From Isoetes taiwanensis (lineage: Eukaryota > Streptophyta > Lycopodiopsida > Isoetales > Isoetaceae): a stretch of DNA of 64,000 nt. Every line of letters begins with the position of its first letter. Positions within the stretch are counted from its first letter, which is position 1. This document shows, in pieces, positions 33,844 to 43,559 of the stretch. The DNA lies in contig JAJEKV010000004.1 in NCBI GenBank assembly GCA_021234155.1, forward strand, positions 28,669,698 through 28,733,697. Reading direction: 5' to 3'. Both the position numbers and the translations under genes were made by a program. The notes beneath the pieces were generated by a model. It did no database searches. It was not told the origin of the DNA and was given only the letters and a program-made list of their open reading frames with translations.

Positions 33844-34604
33844 ATGGCGCCTCGGAGTGATTCTGGTAGACTAGGCAAGCGGCCTGCCGTTCATGGGTTT
33901 GCTTCCTCATCTGCAGCAGTTAACGGTGCATCGGGAGAGCCTCCATCTGATTTACAGGCCCCGGCATGGGCTCAGGAAATTATGAAATTGGCCTCTGATA
34001 GAGCGGACCAATTGTCTTCTTTGGAGGCAAGGATCGTGTCTCAATTACAGTCGCAGCCTAAGACAGAGGATTTAGCAGCACTTGAGTCCAAGATTGCAGC
34101 ATTGCAGGAGGAGATAGAGCGCAAGAGCAAGAAGTCGAGAACTCCAATGCTCAAATATCCTAGCAATATCAAGCTGTGGGACAGTTTCAACAACATTGAG
34201 GATGCTTTTTCTAATTTGGAGAGCCAACTCCGTTTGTCCAAGACCCTGGATCCGATAGCCAAGGCGAAAATTGAGGTATGTCTGCTGTTTCTGAACAAAA
34301 GAATTTAATTTGGATAAGGGATAGGGAGGGCCCGGCTGTTGCAGAATGTTATGAGTTTGGCGATCTTAATCCGGGTGATGGCGATAAGAAACTTAGGGAA
34401 GCTAGAAGGTTGGCTATGGAGTTGAAGGGTTCTTCCCAAACTAAAAGATTTGGCAGCAAGAAGCAGCTTAATTGTTTTATTTGCCAGAGTCCTGATCACT
34501 TGGCAGCCACTTGTTCAGCCAAGAATTTGCTTTCTCCGGCACCTCAACAACTGCGTCTTCCAAATGCTGCTAATCCAAATGCATTATTTTATAAGCCTGC
34601 TTGA
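33844..34604 (+). pseudogene. gag-like protein with CCHC knuckle, frameshifted
   Basis: The ATG at 33844 opens a frame of about 155 codons to 34308. It has a charged coiled-coil-like stretch (LESKIAALQEEIERKSKKS) and then KYPSNIKLWDSFNN. A one-base slip near 34290-34310 moves coding to the frame ending at 34604. That frame holds NLIWIRDREGPAVAECYEF and the zinc knuckle CFICQSPDHLAATC (Cx2Cx4Hx4C). The first part resembles DIRS gag proteins in layout. Either a mutation or ribosomal frameshifting separates the halves. A strong donor-like GAG|GTATGT lies exactly at 34273-34281. Confidence 0.65.
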
Positions 34605-36739
34605 TTGCTCAGTGCTTTTTCAGACAGTCTCTGGCAGTTTGTACTGTCATATTTCCTTTGTATTATGCTGATTTTTATGGATTGTAGTTGTGTCTTATTT
34701 TAGTTTCATGAGTTTTTGTTGCAATTTTTCTTCCAGCACATGCTTGCCTTGTATCAGGTTCTATTTGCTATGGCTTGGTGACATTCAAATATAACCTCCT
34801 TGCTCTGGTTTTATATTTGGTTTTGCTTATCGTTAAAGCTTCTAGTGTGTTCATGGTCATTTTTCCAGCAGAGCTCCTTATCTATTAGTTCATGTATTTA
34901 TTTTGTTCCTGTCAGGAGTAGCTGAGGAGCTCTACAATATATCTGGCATGTTATATTGTGGTTGTGGCTGTGTGTTAGGTTTTATAGTAAGTTAGGCCGC
35001 TGTTCAGCTCACAGTTAGGGCGCTTTCTTGTTTATCTTGCATCTCTTTACACTCTTTGTTTGTCAATTTTTTGCATCAAGCCTACCTGGTCCATATTTGA
35101 TTTGTCCATTTGCCTTTGTTCTTTCTATGATCGGGAGTCTTCAGATATATACTTTAGTTTTGGTTAGCTCATAAGCATTGCGGTGCAGTGGTTTTGTTCT
35201 TTAGCATAGCGGTGTTTTTGTGGCTGTAACAGAATGGCAGCTCTAGTGTTATAAGCATGTGTGACTGAAATTCATTATCCATATGCATCTTAGCATTTCA
35301 GAGGTGTTGCCTTTCCAACTGTAGCAAAGTTACCGTATTTTTCTTTTAGTTGTCCAAATTTACCAGTGCTAAGGAGAGCAATCTGTGTCAATTCAGCGGT
35401 TTTTGGTTCATGAGGCTTATGAACATGGGTTCCTACTTAGTTTTGCCTTGTGGAACAGGATGCATAGAAGTAGACATTTTATACCATGATGGCTCGAGTT
35501 CTAAGCCCGTCAATTTGGTTGGACATAGAAGTCCAGACTGTGACTTTGGTTCATTATTTTGTTTCCTTTTTTCCTTTTATCTCCTTTCTGCATGATCAGT
35601 TTAAGACTTATGATCAGTTAGTTTCCATTTGCTTGCTTTGCTGCCTGTTTTGCAGTTCTAGACTTATGCTTTGTTAGTTTAGATGTTATAACAGAGATCA
35701 TTTGCTAATGTTAGTAAGTTGTAGCCCTCTCCTACAGAACCACCTGTTGCATGCATCTTTCATCTGTTGGGCTCTTGGGTTATATGTTATATGCATTTCT
35801 TTCTTGGTTGGATTTGCAATGTAGTTATATGACTGTAACAGGGGGATTTTCTGTTCTCTGGCTAGTTTTGCATCATAGTTTAGGTGTGAGTCTTCTGGAA
35901 TCTGAAACTGTTCGTCTGATCACCGTGGTGTTGTTTGTATGGGAACTAGTCCGATTGTTTTTTGTAGGCAAGGGCTTTACAGGCTGCGTATTTCAGAGTC
36001 GGTTGTAGACCAGGGTGCTGAATCTGTATAGGGTTGTACCAGAAGTGCTCTGGGAACGCCTGTGGTAGTTGCGCAGGGACAAATCTGAAGGGCCGTAATT
36101 GTTGACGTTTTAGGCAGTGGTCCTTATTGCTGCATTGCTGCATGCGGTTTCATCTGTTCCAGGGAGGCTAGGTCTTAACCGTTGCAAGTCCATCTATTTA
36201 ATTAGCTTCTTTGGCAATTTTCGGCAATTTCCATGATGGCCACGTTGAGCTTCACGTTGTTGCAAGATCAAGCTTTGCCATTCAATTCTCTTACATATAT
36301 CATCCCTTGCGTGATCTACAAGAGGTTTTATCTTACCTATTTGTTTGCCGTGCATTACAACTTTGGCTGCATGCATTCTCATTATTTCACACCATTGTAT
36401 AGTTTCTACTTCCTAGCACTCTTGTCGCAATAATTGTTGAACTATGGTTTCCATTTAAACTAGCTTGGTTTTCCATTTAAACTAGCTTGGTGCTTCGTGC
36501 ACGGCCTTGCAATGGTAAATGGGAACTTACCGTTTAAGTTTTGTTCCTTCACCTTCTTTGTAGGCTTATTAAGTGTTTTTGTTATCAATATCTGGAACAT
36601 GGTTATTTTTGTGAGTCCACGGGTATTATGGTACCGTGATGTGGTGAGTAACCATTGAGAAAGGACATGTAATTTATTTTTAATTGTGCGCTAACAATAA
36701 TCTGGGTGTCTAACATTTCTGGTTCTCATTTTTTCAGAG
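34605..36739 (+). other. 2.1-kb T-rich spacer between gag and RT
   Basis: There is no coding frame of note. The plus strand is T-rich and intron-like and ends with TCTCATTTTTTCAG at about 36724-36737, just before the RT frame becomes open. It includes a 22-bp tandem duplication, TTTCCATTTAAACTAGCTTG, near 36449-36492. A spacer this long is unusual for a retroelement and may be an intron or an ancient insertion. Confidence 0.5.
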
Positions 36740-38686
36740 TTTTGTACCCCGTCCTGTGAGACACAACTGCACCCTAATGTCCATTTTTTAAAGAACAGAC
36801 TCAGGGAGCATCTTCCCTTCTGGCGGTCATTTTGCTCTTCTGCCATGGTTTTAGACTGGGTGGCTAATGGGTATAAATTGCCTTGGTCCAATGGCCCTCC
36901 TCCTTTTCCCTGGTTTCAACCCAACCACAAACCTGCTTCCATGCATGCTGATTTCGTGCGTTCTGCTATCCGTGACCTGCTTGATTATGGTACTGCCATA
37001 TCTTCTTCATTCCGGCCGTTCGTCTGTTCCCCCCTTAGTGTGGTTCCAAAGGCTAATAATAAGTTCCGCTTGATCCTTGACCTTCGCTTTGTGAATTCCT
37101 TTCTGTTACAGACTTCTTTTAAGCATGAAACTATTAAGGATGTGCCTGCTATCCTGCGCAAAGGGGATTTGCTTTTCACCATTGATTTACACTCAGGTTA
37201 TCATCATGTTGACATTCACTCAGATTTTTGGACTTTCTTGGGCTTTGAATTTGAAGGCCGTTTTTATATGTTCACAGCCCTCCCATTCGGCCTTTCAACA
37301 GCTTGTTTCGTATTCACCAAGCTCATGCGTCAATTGGTTCGTAGGTGGCGATCCTTGGGCTATCGATGCTCACCTTACATTGATGATTTCCTTTTTGCAG
37401 TTTGTGCTGCTAATTTTTCTCATTCACAGGCTCTTATTTTGCGCGACTTTGAGGATGCTGGATTTGTCTTAGCTCTCCATAAATGCCAACTTCGGCCATC
37501 CTATGAAGCAAAGTTTCTGGGCTTTGTCCTGAATACATCCACGGGTTTTCTTTCCATTGCTGCTTCCAGAAAGAGAAAGTTTATCGCTTTAGCCTCTAAG
37601 TTGTTGTCTTGCTCACGTGTCCGTGTCCGTGCCCGTAGCCTAGCCTCTTTCATGGGCATGCTAGACTCTTTTCGCTTGTTGTTTGGCCCATTTGTTAGGC
37701 TGCTCTCCTTTCATTTATTTTCTTTATATGCTTCCATTTCGTCTTGGTCTCAACATCTTCCTCTTAGCTCACTCGTGCATACCGAAATTCGGGCCTGGTT
37801 AAGTTGGTTTGATACCTTGAACTCTGCTTATCTTTGGGAACCTATTACTCCTTATAAGTCCTTGTGTTATGATGCTAGTGGTTCTGGTTGGGGTGTGTGG
37901 TTGCATGGTGCCAGTTCCTGCTCCAATTTTGCGGGCCTTCTTTCCACTTCTGGTAAATTAGCATCCTCTACATCTCGCGAACTTCAAGCCCTCCTTACCT
38001 TTCTTAGACACCATGGTCCCGCATTGAAGTCCTCTCGGGTTATAGCCTTTGGAGACTCTCTTAATGCTTTTTATATCCTTAGCAAAGGCGGTTCTCCTAT
38101 CTTAGAGTTACATTTTCTCTGCTTGCACATTTATACCTTGTGTCTACATTTTCGAATCTCCCTCAAGCCTGCTTGGATCCCTAGGAGCTTGAACCAATGG
38201 GCCGATTACCTGTCTAAATTACAAGATTTTGATGATTATAGTCTTTCGCATCCAGTGTTTCGCATCATTGATGAGGCGTGGGGCCCTCATGATGTTGATC
38301 ATTTTGCTAACCTTTCCAATCATCAACTCCCTAACTTTAATTGCTGGCATCCTATCCCTGATTGGCCTTCACCTCCTGATGCCTTTTCTCAGTCTTGGTC
38401 CGATTTTAACAATTATTATTTTCCTCCCCCATCACTGGTACCTAAGACTTTGGAGTTTGCCTCAGCTTGTGGGGCAGATATGACATTGGTCATTTTTCAT
38501 TGGGAATCAGCTCCTTGGTGGCCTATCTTACATACAGATTCGGGTGATTGGCTCCCCTCTATTGTGAGTCATCTCTACTTTGCATCAGGAGGGCGGAGTT
38601 TGGTTAAAGGATCGGGGTGTTCATCATTCCCGCTTGGCAGACCGTCTAGCCCGATTATCGCCCTAAGGTTTTCTTTCGACTACTGA
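36740..38686 (+). CDS. Reverse transcriptase-RNase H of the DIRS-like element
   Basis: The frame is open from 36740, and LREHLPFWRSF upstream of the first ATG (36845) matches the conserved pre-RT segment of DIRS proteins, so the true start is upstream of that ATG or spliced. RT: SVVPKANNKFRLILDLRFVN, LLFTIDLHSGYHHVDI (catalytic Asp), FTALPFGLSTACFVFTK, SPYIDDFLFAV (catalytic DD near 37378-37386), then GFVLALHKC. RNase H: CYDASGSGWGVWL, SSTSRELQALL, VIAFGDSLNAFYIL and WADYLSKLQDF give D-E-D-D. The C-terminal GPHDVDHFANL and DAFSQSWSDFNNYYFPPP segment is typical of DIRS/PAT elements. The frame has no internal stop. Confidence 0.92.
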   Translation, partial: FCTPSCETQLHPNVHFLKNRLREHLPFWRSFCSSAMVLDWVANGYKLPWSNGPPPFPWFQPNHKPASMHADFVRSAIRDLLDYGTAISSSFRPFVCSPLSVVPKANNKFRLILDLRFVNSFLLQTSFKHETIKDVPAILRKGDLLFTIDLHSGYHHVDIHSDFWTFLGFEFEGRFYMFTALPFGLSTACFVFTKLMRQLVRRWRSLGYRCSPYIDDFLFAVCAANFSHSQALILRDFEDAGFVLALHKCQLRPSYEAKFLGFVLNTSTGFLSIAASRKRKFIALASKLLSCSRVRVRARSLASFMGMLDSFRLLFGPFVRLLSFHLFSLYASISSWSQHLPLSSLVHTEIRAWLSWFDTLNSAYLWEPITPYKSLCYDASGSGWGVWLHGASSCSNFAGLLSTSGKLASSTSRELQALLTFLRHHGPALKSSRVIAFGDSLNAFYILSKGGSPILELHFLCLHIYTLCLHFRISLKPAWIPRSLNQWADYLSKLQDFDDYSLSHPVFRIIDEAWGPHDVDHFANLSNHQLPNFNCWHPIPDWPSPPDAFSQSWSDFNNYYFPPPSLVPKTLEFASACGADMTLVIFHWESAPWWPILHTDSGDWLPSIVSHLYFASGGRSLVKGSGCSSFPLGRPSSPIIALRFSFDY

Positions 38687-38755
38687 CGGTGAGTTTATTG
38701 TTTTATTGCAGATGTTTTTAAGTCTCAGTTTTGGAATGAGGTTGATGGTTCCAAC

Positions 38756-39744
38756 ATGGAATTGTGCAAGTTGAAAGACCGTTTCCAGCATGACTTGTTA
38801 GGTTGTCGAGCCGCATCTACCCTAAAGAGATATGCTCAACCTTGGCATGAGTTTAAAGCCTGGTGTGGTGCTAGAAACCCCCTGCTTCTCCTTCTTCTGT
38901 TTGCCTTTACCTTACTCATGTGGTGTCCTTCTCGACTTCAATGTCACGAGTCAACATTATTCTGGCGTCTATTAGCTTCCACCATACTTTGGCAGGTCTA
39001 CCCAAGCCCAATGATCACCCTCTTGTTGGTCTTGCTCATGATATTGCTAGGCGTAAGTTTCCCGTTGGAGTCGCTAGGAAACGTCCTTTGGTACCTCATT
39101 TGGTCCGTCGCATTATTGTTAAGTTTTCTGGTCCTGATGCCACTTTGTTAGATCTCATGCGCTGTGTTGCCATTGTCCTTGCCTTTGTCGGATTCCTTCG
39201 TAGTGCTGAGTTACTCAATATTTATTGGCATGAAATTATTTTTGCTTCCTCACATGCTAGTTTCTTCATTCGTTCCTCTAAGACTGACCAATATGCCTGC
39301 GGTGCTTGGGTCTCGGTTGCACGCTGCAAGGGTCCATATTGTCCCATAGCTCTAGTAGAACGTCTTATCTCACTAGCCGGTTATAGAGAGGTAGATGGTC
39401 CTGCTGGCGGCCCTTTGTTCAGAAGCGTCATAGTCTCTAAAGGTCGTCATTCGCTGCGTCACAAGCCTATTTCATACTCTACTCTGCGTGCTTGGTTCCG
39501 CCGTTGCTTGCTTGCTATTGGTGAAGATCCTTCTACCTTTGGTATGCATTCTGCGAGGAGGGGTGGTGCGACTACCGCTGCAGCTTTTGACATCCCTGAT
39601 CGCCTTTTCAAAGCTCATGGTCGCTGGAGGTCTGAATCAGCTAAGGACGCTTATGTTTGTCCTACCTTGAGGGAGCAACTTTCTGTTACGCGTGCTTTGG
39701 GACTTGATCTTGCTCAAGAACCTTATTCATTGATACCATGCTGA
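38756..39744 (+). pseudogene. Tyrosine recombinase of the DIRS-like element (one frameshift)
   Basis: The N-terminal SAM-like part (38756 to about 38910, CRAASTLKRYAQPWHEFKAWC) is in one frame. The rest (about 38920-39744) is in the next, implying a single slip near 38890-38925. Catalytic region: LRSAELLNIYW (first Arg), FGMHSARRGGATTAAAF (HxxR), then AHGRWRSESAKDAYV (second-site His/Arg-type residue and nucleophilic Tyr). The R-HxxR-Y tetrad is complete. The enzyme would integrate circular cDNA by site-specific recombination at the terminal repeats. Confidence 0.9.
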
Positions 39745-39844
39745 AGACCCCTGAATGGTATTCTCCTATTTTCTGCCTCTTTGTCAGCATGTGTTCTGTT
39801 TATGGAGATGCCCACAAGGGCCATTTTGTCCAACTTGTCACTAT

Positions 39845-40035
39845 AGCTCTAGAAGTCTCATTTACCTTCGTTTGCAACGAATAGAAGGTAAATGAACTTC
39901 TAGAGCTAAGGGACACGTGTCCCAGGCAGTTAGCAACTGCCAGCCCCTCGCTCTATTTGTAGTTTGACTTACATAGTTCTCCCATCAGCGATGTTGTGTG
40001 CATCTCCGCTCTAGAGTCTTTATGAGGCCTCTTCC
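39845..40035 (+). repeat. Right 181-bp direct repeat with 63-nt hairpin
   Basis: The direct repeat is 39855-40035. Overlapping its start is a long dyad. Arms AGCTCTAGAAGT and TCATTTACCTTC (39845-39856, 39858-39869) pair with GAAGGTAAATGA and ACTTCTAGAGCT (39884-39907) around a 14-nt loop. The perfect palindrome GGGACACGTGTCCC (39910-39923) and the stem GGCAGTT/AACTGCC (39925-39941) follow. Three adjacent dyads suggest recombinase binding sites or a cDNA-processing structure (inference). Confidence 0.92.
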
Positions 40036-40154
40036 CCCCCACCCTCCCTCTTTTGTTGCTCGTTTTCTACTGTTATATTGCCTACCTGCTTCATTTCCTG
40101 TTTGACCTCACTAGTATGACCTGCTTTAGTTTTTGCTGCTTTGGTGGATTAGGC

Positions 40155-40370
40155 GTATGGAGCCTTGGTGGTTTATGCTGGTATGGTTTTTGGTCTATGG
40201 TTTGGAGCCTTGGTGGCATATACTGATATGGAATTATTTAGTTTTCATGGTGGTAGAGCCTTGGTGGCTTGTTTGAGTTGGAAGCCTTGGTGGCTTATTT
40301 ATGGTTGGAAGCCTTGGTGGCTTATTTATGATCTTAGAGCCTTGGTGGCTTATGTTGGTAACCTTTGGCT
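40155..40370. repeat. Degenerate GAGCCTTGGTGGCTTAT repeats
   Basis: At least six interspersed copies of (G/A)GCCTTGGTGG(C/T)(T/A)TAT occur. The tightest pair reads GGAAGCCTTGGTGGCTTATT twice in tandem near 40280-40325. The segment lies just outside the right repeat of the DIRS-like element. Confidence 0.75.
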
Positions 40371-40879
40371 CCGGGGTCTTGTCTTACTCGTTTTATTCTT
40401 TTGCAGGATGACGCAGTTGAGTTTACGATGTTTGAATGGTGGAACTGCTGCTTACCTTCAGATCTCTGTATAGCCGGCAAGTCAAATTTGCTTGTGGCTT
40501 TCTTCTTTCATAGCTGTAAACCCAAAAAGGCCGGTAGGCATGAGGGTTCCTTTTCTTTTCTATTGTGTATATCATCTCTTAGATGGTTGTTTATCTTTAG
40601 GGTTTCCATTTCATATACATTATGGTAAATTGAATCAAGCAATCAAACACTCAATCCATATCATTACAAAATGGTATAGTGGCATGCCTTATTATGCAGA
40701 AAATGTTATTACTCACACATGCGTCACTCTATTCTGACAATGAATTAATGAAGCGCCCAACAAGAGCGTTGTAGTATTATTGGCGTTGCCTTTTTCCAAT
40801 ATTCTGATTTTACAATGGTTGTCCTTAACCTCGTTTTGCAAGCTTCTTAAAACTGGTAGCTGCAACAGAATAATCTGAA

Positions 40880-42081
40880 GGGAAAAACTCCAAATTACCC
40901 TTATGTTTTGACATATTTTCCCACATACCCCTAACTTTTCAAATATTAATGGAATGCCCCTGGTCAATGTACAATGTATAATGTAGTTTTGATAATTGTT
41001 GAAATACCCTTATGTTTTGACATAATTTTTCAAATGCCCTTATGTTTCCTTCAAATTCACAAAATACCCTTGATGCCCTTATGTTCCACATGGTTGGATA
41101 TGGCATGTTCTTTCACGGCTAGTTTCAATTCCTTCAATGAAGGCCAACTAGAGCCTTGTTGCAGCTCCATAGAATAGTCTGTGGCAAAAGTCTTGTGGCA
41201 AAATCCTCTAGCTGTGTAAAGTGTTTGGCAAAATCCAAATCTGTGGCAAGATCAGGAATCTATGTGTAAAATCTGTGGGAAAATGGAAATCAGGAATCGG
41301 AATCTTCCTCCAGTCTGCTGCAGTCTGTGGGAAAATGAAAATCAGAATCGGAATTTGTTGCTACAATCTGCTGCTCTGATCGATGCTTCTGATATATGCC
41401 TGCTTCTGATATATGCCTGCTACAATCTGCTGCTCTGATATATGCCTGCTCTGATCGATGCTTGAAAATCAGAATCGGAATTTGATGCTTGGGATTTGAG
41501 CACGTAGATTTGAGCACAAGGAATACCAAGGCATGTGCACAAGGAATTCCAATATGGAGCAGCAACAATCGGCTGCCACAGTCGGCTGCTCTGATCTGCT
41601 ACAATCGGCTGCTCCAATCGACACCCAAATCGGCAATTTGCTGAAGAAATCAAGGAATCAGCAAATCTGCATCAGAAAATGAGAAAATCTGCTGAAGAAA
41701 TCGGATTTGATGCTGCTCCAATCTTGCATGTCATTAGATCGTTGCTGCTATATGCTGAGGATTTCGGATTTGCTCCAATCGAACCTAAAACCCAGCGCAA
41801 TAGCACCGAAATAGCATAAAGCACCGAAAAAGCATGCTCACCGAAAATTTCTTGCTGTGCACCAAAAAAGCATAAGCTTTTTCTAGAAACTGGCGGGAGC
41901 GGAAACGTACCGTTTGCAAAAAGGGTATTTGAAGAAATACGAAAAAACTGGAGGGTATGTTATGACAAACGAAAAACTACAATGCAAAATACGTTGACCA
42001 GGGGCAATCCATTAATATTTGAAAAGTTAGGGGTATGTCGGAAAATAAGTCAAAACATAAGGGTAATCTGGAGTTTTTCCC
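40880..42081. mobile_element. Mutator-like MITE, 1.2 kb with about 85-90-bp TIRs
   Basis: The ends begin GGGAAAAACTCC. Bases 40880-40966 match the reverse complement of 41995-42081 with few mismatches. A 9-bp TSD with one mismatch (TAATCTGAA at 40871-40879, TAATCGGAA at 42082-42090) flanks them. Long TIRs plus a 9-bp TSD indicate the Mutator superfamily. The interior has many ATCTGCTGCTCTGAT and GATATATGCCTGCT words and no transposase. Confidence 0.88.
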
Positions 42082-42378
42082 TAATCGGAATTAAGAAATA
42101 ATACATATAATAACTTTCTTAAATAACTTGTAGGCTAGAGAGCGTAACGTACCTTAAGGATGGCATCACTTATAAAACTTCTTGGCAAGCCAGGTCCCTA
42201 CACAAATGTAACGAGCCACTATTTACATGTCCAGCTTGAAATGTTTCAGCACATCATATATATCATAAATATTACTTTTTGCAACATTCCATTCACTTCA
42301 TTATGTAATAATAATATTTCTGCTCACAAAACATACTTGTCATCCTTATGTCACCATCCTGCAAACACCCAGGAATGT

Positions 42379-43550
42379 CTATTCAGGGTATAACATCTGA
42401 TATTTTATGGTGTTAATAAAATTTTCAAACCTATATTCTGCCGCAACGTTAGAATTTCGAGTGCAGGACAGAGATTCAGAAGGCATGATGCTCCCTTGCA
42501 TGTTGGTTGAGCACATTCCTGTACAGAAAAAAATCATAGAGCTTGCTATATATTCATGCATTACCAGACATGCGAGGGACCTATTTATAAAACTTTATAA
42601 ATGCAAATACAAGTAATACACAAACCTCAATTTTCAGTTCAGAAAGGCCACGCCAGTTATGGGCGATAATACTTAAGGAATCTGATGAGCCAAACGAAAG
42701 AAAATGTATAAGCGAGTAAAAAGATGGACTGTGTAGAATCAAGCTTGGATGATCAGAACCACACTTTAGTCAGTTATGGGACCATGAAACATTTAGCTTG
42801 AACCATAAATTTAGCATGAAGATGCATTTGCCTGCCAAAACATATCATTTCCCAATATTACGGACAGCAAAAGGAAATAACAACAATGTTATAGAGGTAT
42901 TTGAATAGCTAAAAAGAAGAGATCCTGTCAAATGCTAGTGATCAAATCAGAAGCAACATACAAGCAGGAGAAAACGAACTAACTACAAGTGGGGTGTGTG
43001 CACCTTTATAATATACATTACCAGACACATGGTGAGCTATAAAGTGACGCATCAGCTGAGTCATATGATAAATAATGTTGATTGAAATATGCGATGTGTC
43101 AGATTTTACGTACAGCCAGCAATCAAATGAGTCAGCAATGAAGTACTTACTTAAAGACCTTGTGCAATGTGTGATTGAGAAACAAGACAACATTTCACAT
43201 GCCTTGCCAAGGGTCAACAATTCTCTGTTCGTAATACAGTTTATACTACCTTCCAGCTTCAGACACTTCAAATTTGATTCAAAGCTGTCATTAAATATGC
43301 TAATACATCTCAATGGAAGATAGCTTAAACAATGCTCAAGCTTGAACACCATAAGATTAGACAAATGTCTGAGTGAGTAAGTGAAAATATCAGCTGATAA
43401 ATTCTGCCATCGGAATGTGTAAAATTAAGACTTGACATGAAAATATCTGAATAAATGTACTTGTTTCTCCATTGCTGCAAGCAGCAAGTATTGTACTGAT
43501 ATAGATGCTCCAACCACAAAGAATTAGCTTGGTGTAAAACTAAATTGTTC
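42379..43550 (-). CDS. Leucine-rich-repeat (F-box/LRR-like) protein gene, 3' exons
   Basis: Three minus-strand exons join in phase through GT-AG sites: 43368-43151, 42681-42626 and 42518-42379. They encode LSNLMVFKLEHC, then NLKCLKLEG (from SNLKCLKLEG), ITNRELLTLGKACEML, SLSIIAHNWRGLSELKIE, and CPALEILTLRQNR, ending with a stop at 42379. This is the Cys-containing LRR pattern of plant F-box/LRR proteins. An additional LRR-like piece (SLWLEHLYQYNT) lies near 43530-43475. No F-box or start codon was identified upstream, so the 5' part is missing, mis-spliced or beyond recognition. Substrate-adaptor function in ubiquitination is only a family inference. Confidence 0.6.
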
Positions 43551-43559
43551 ATAAAAGAT

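Larger units (their letters stand above)
33374..40035 (+). mobile_element. DIRS-like tyrosine-recombinase retrotransposon
   Basis: A 6.66-kb element is bounded by 181-bp direct repeats (33374-33554 and 39855-40035, only a few differences). In between are a gag-like ORF with CCHC knuckle, an RT-RNase H ORF, and a tyrosine recombinase, in the order typical of DIRS/PAT-type elements. No integrase or protease and no TSD is seen, as expected for recombinase-based integration. Direct rather than inverted terminal repeats recall the PAT/Ngaro split-repeat layout, but the expected B2 repeat was not found to the right. Damage is limited to a few frameshifts. Confidence 0.88.

Noticed and set aside
38686-38711. 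Mini-intron between RT and recombinase (GGTGAG to TTGCAG)
   Set aside because: The span of about 24 nt is far below a workable plant intron length.
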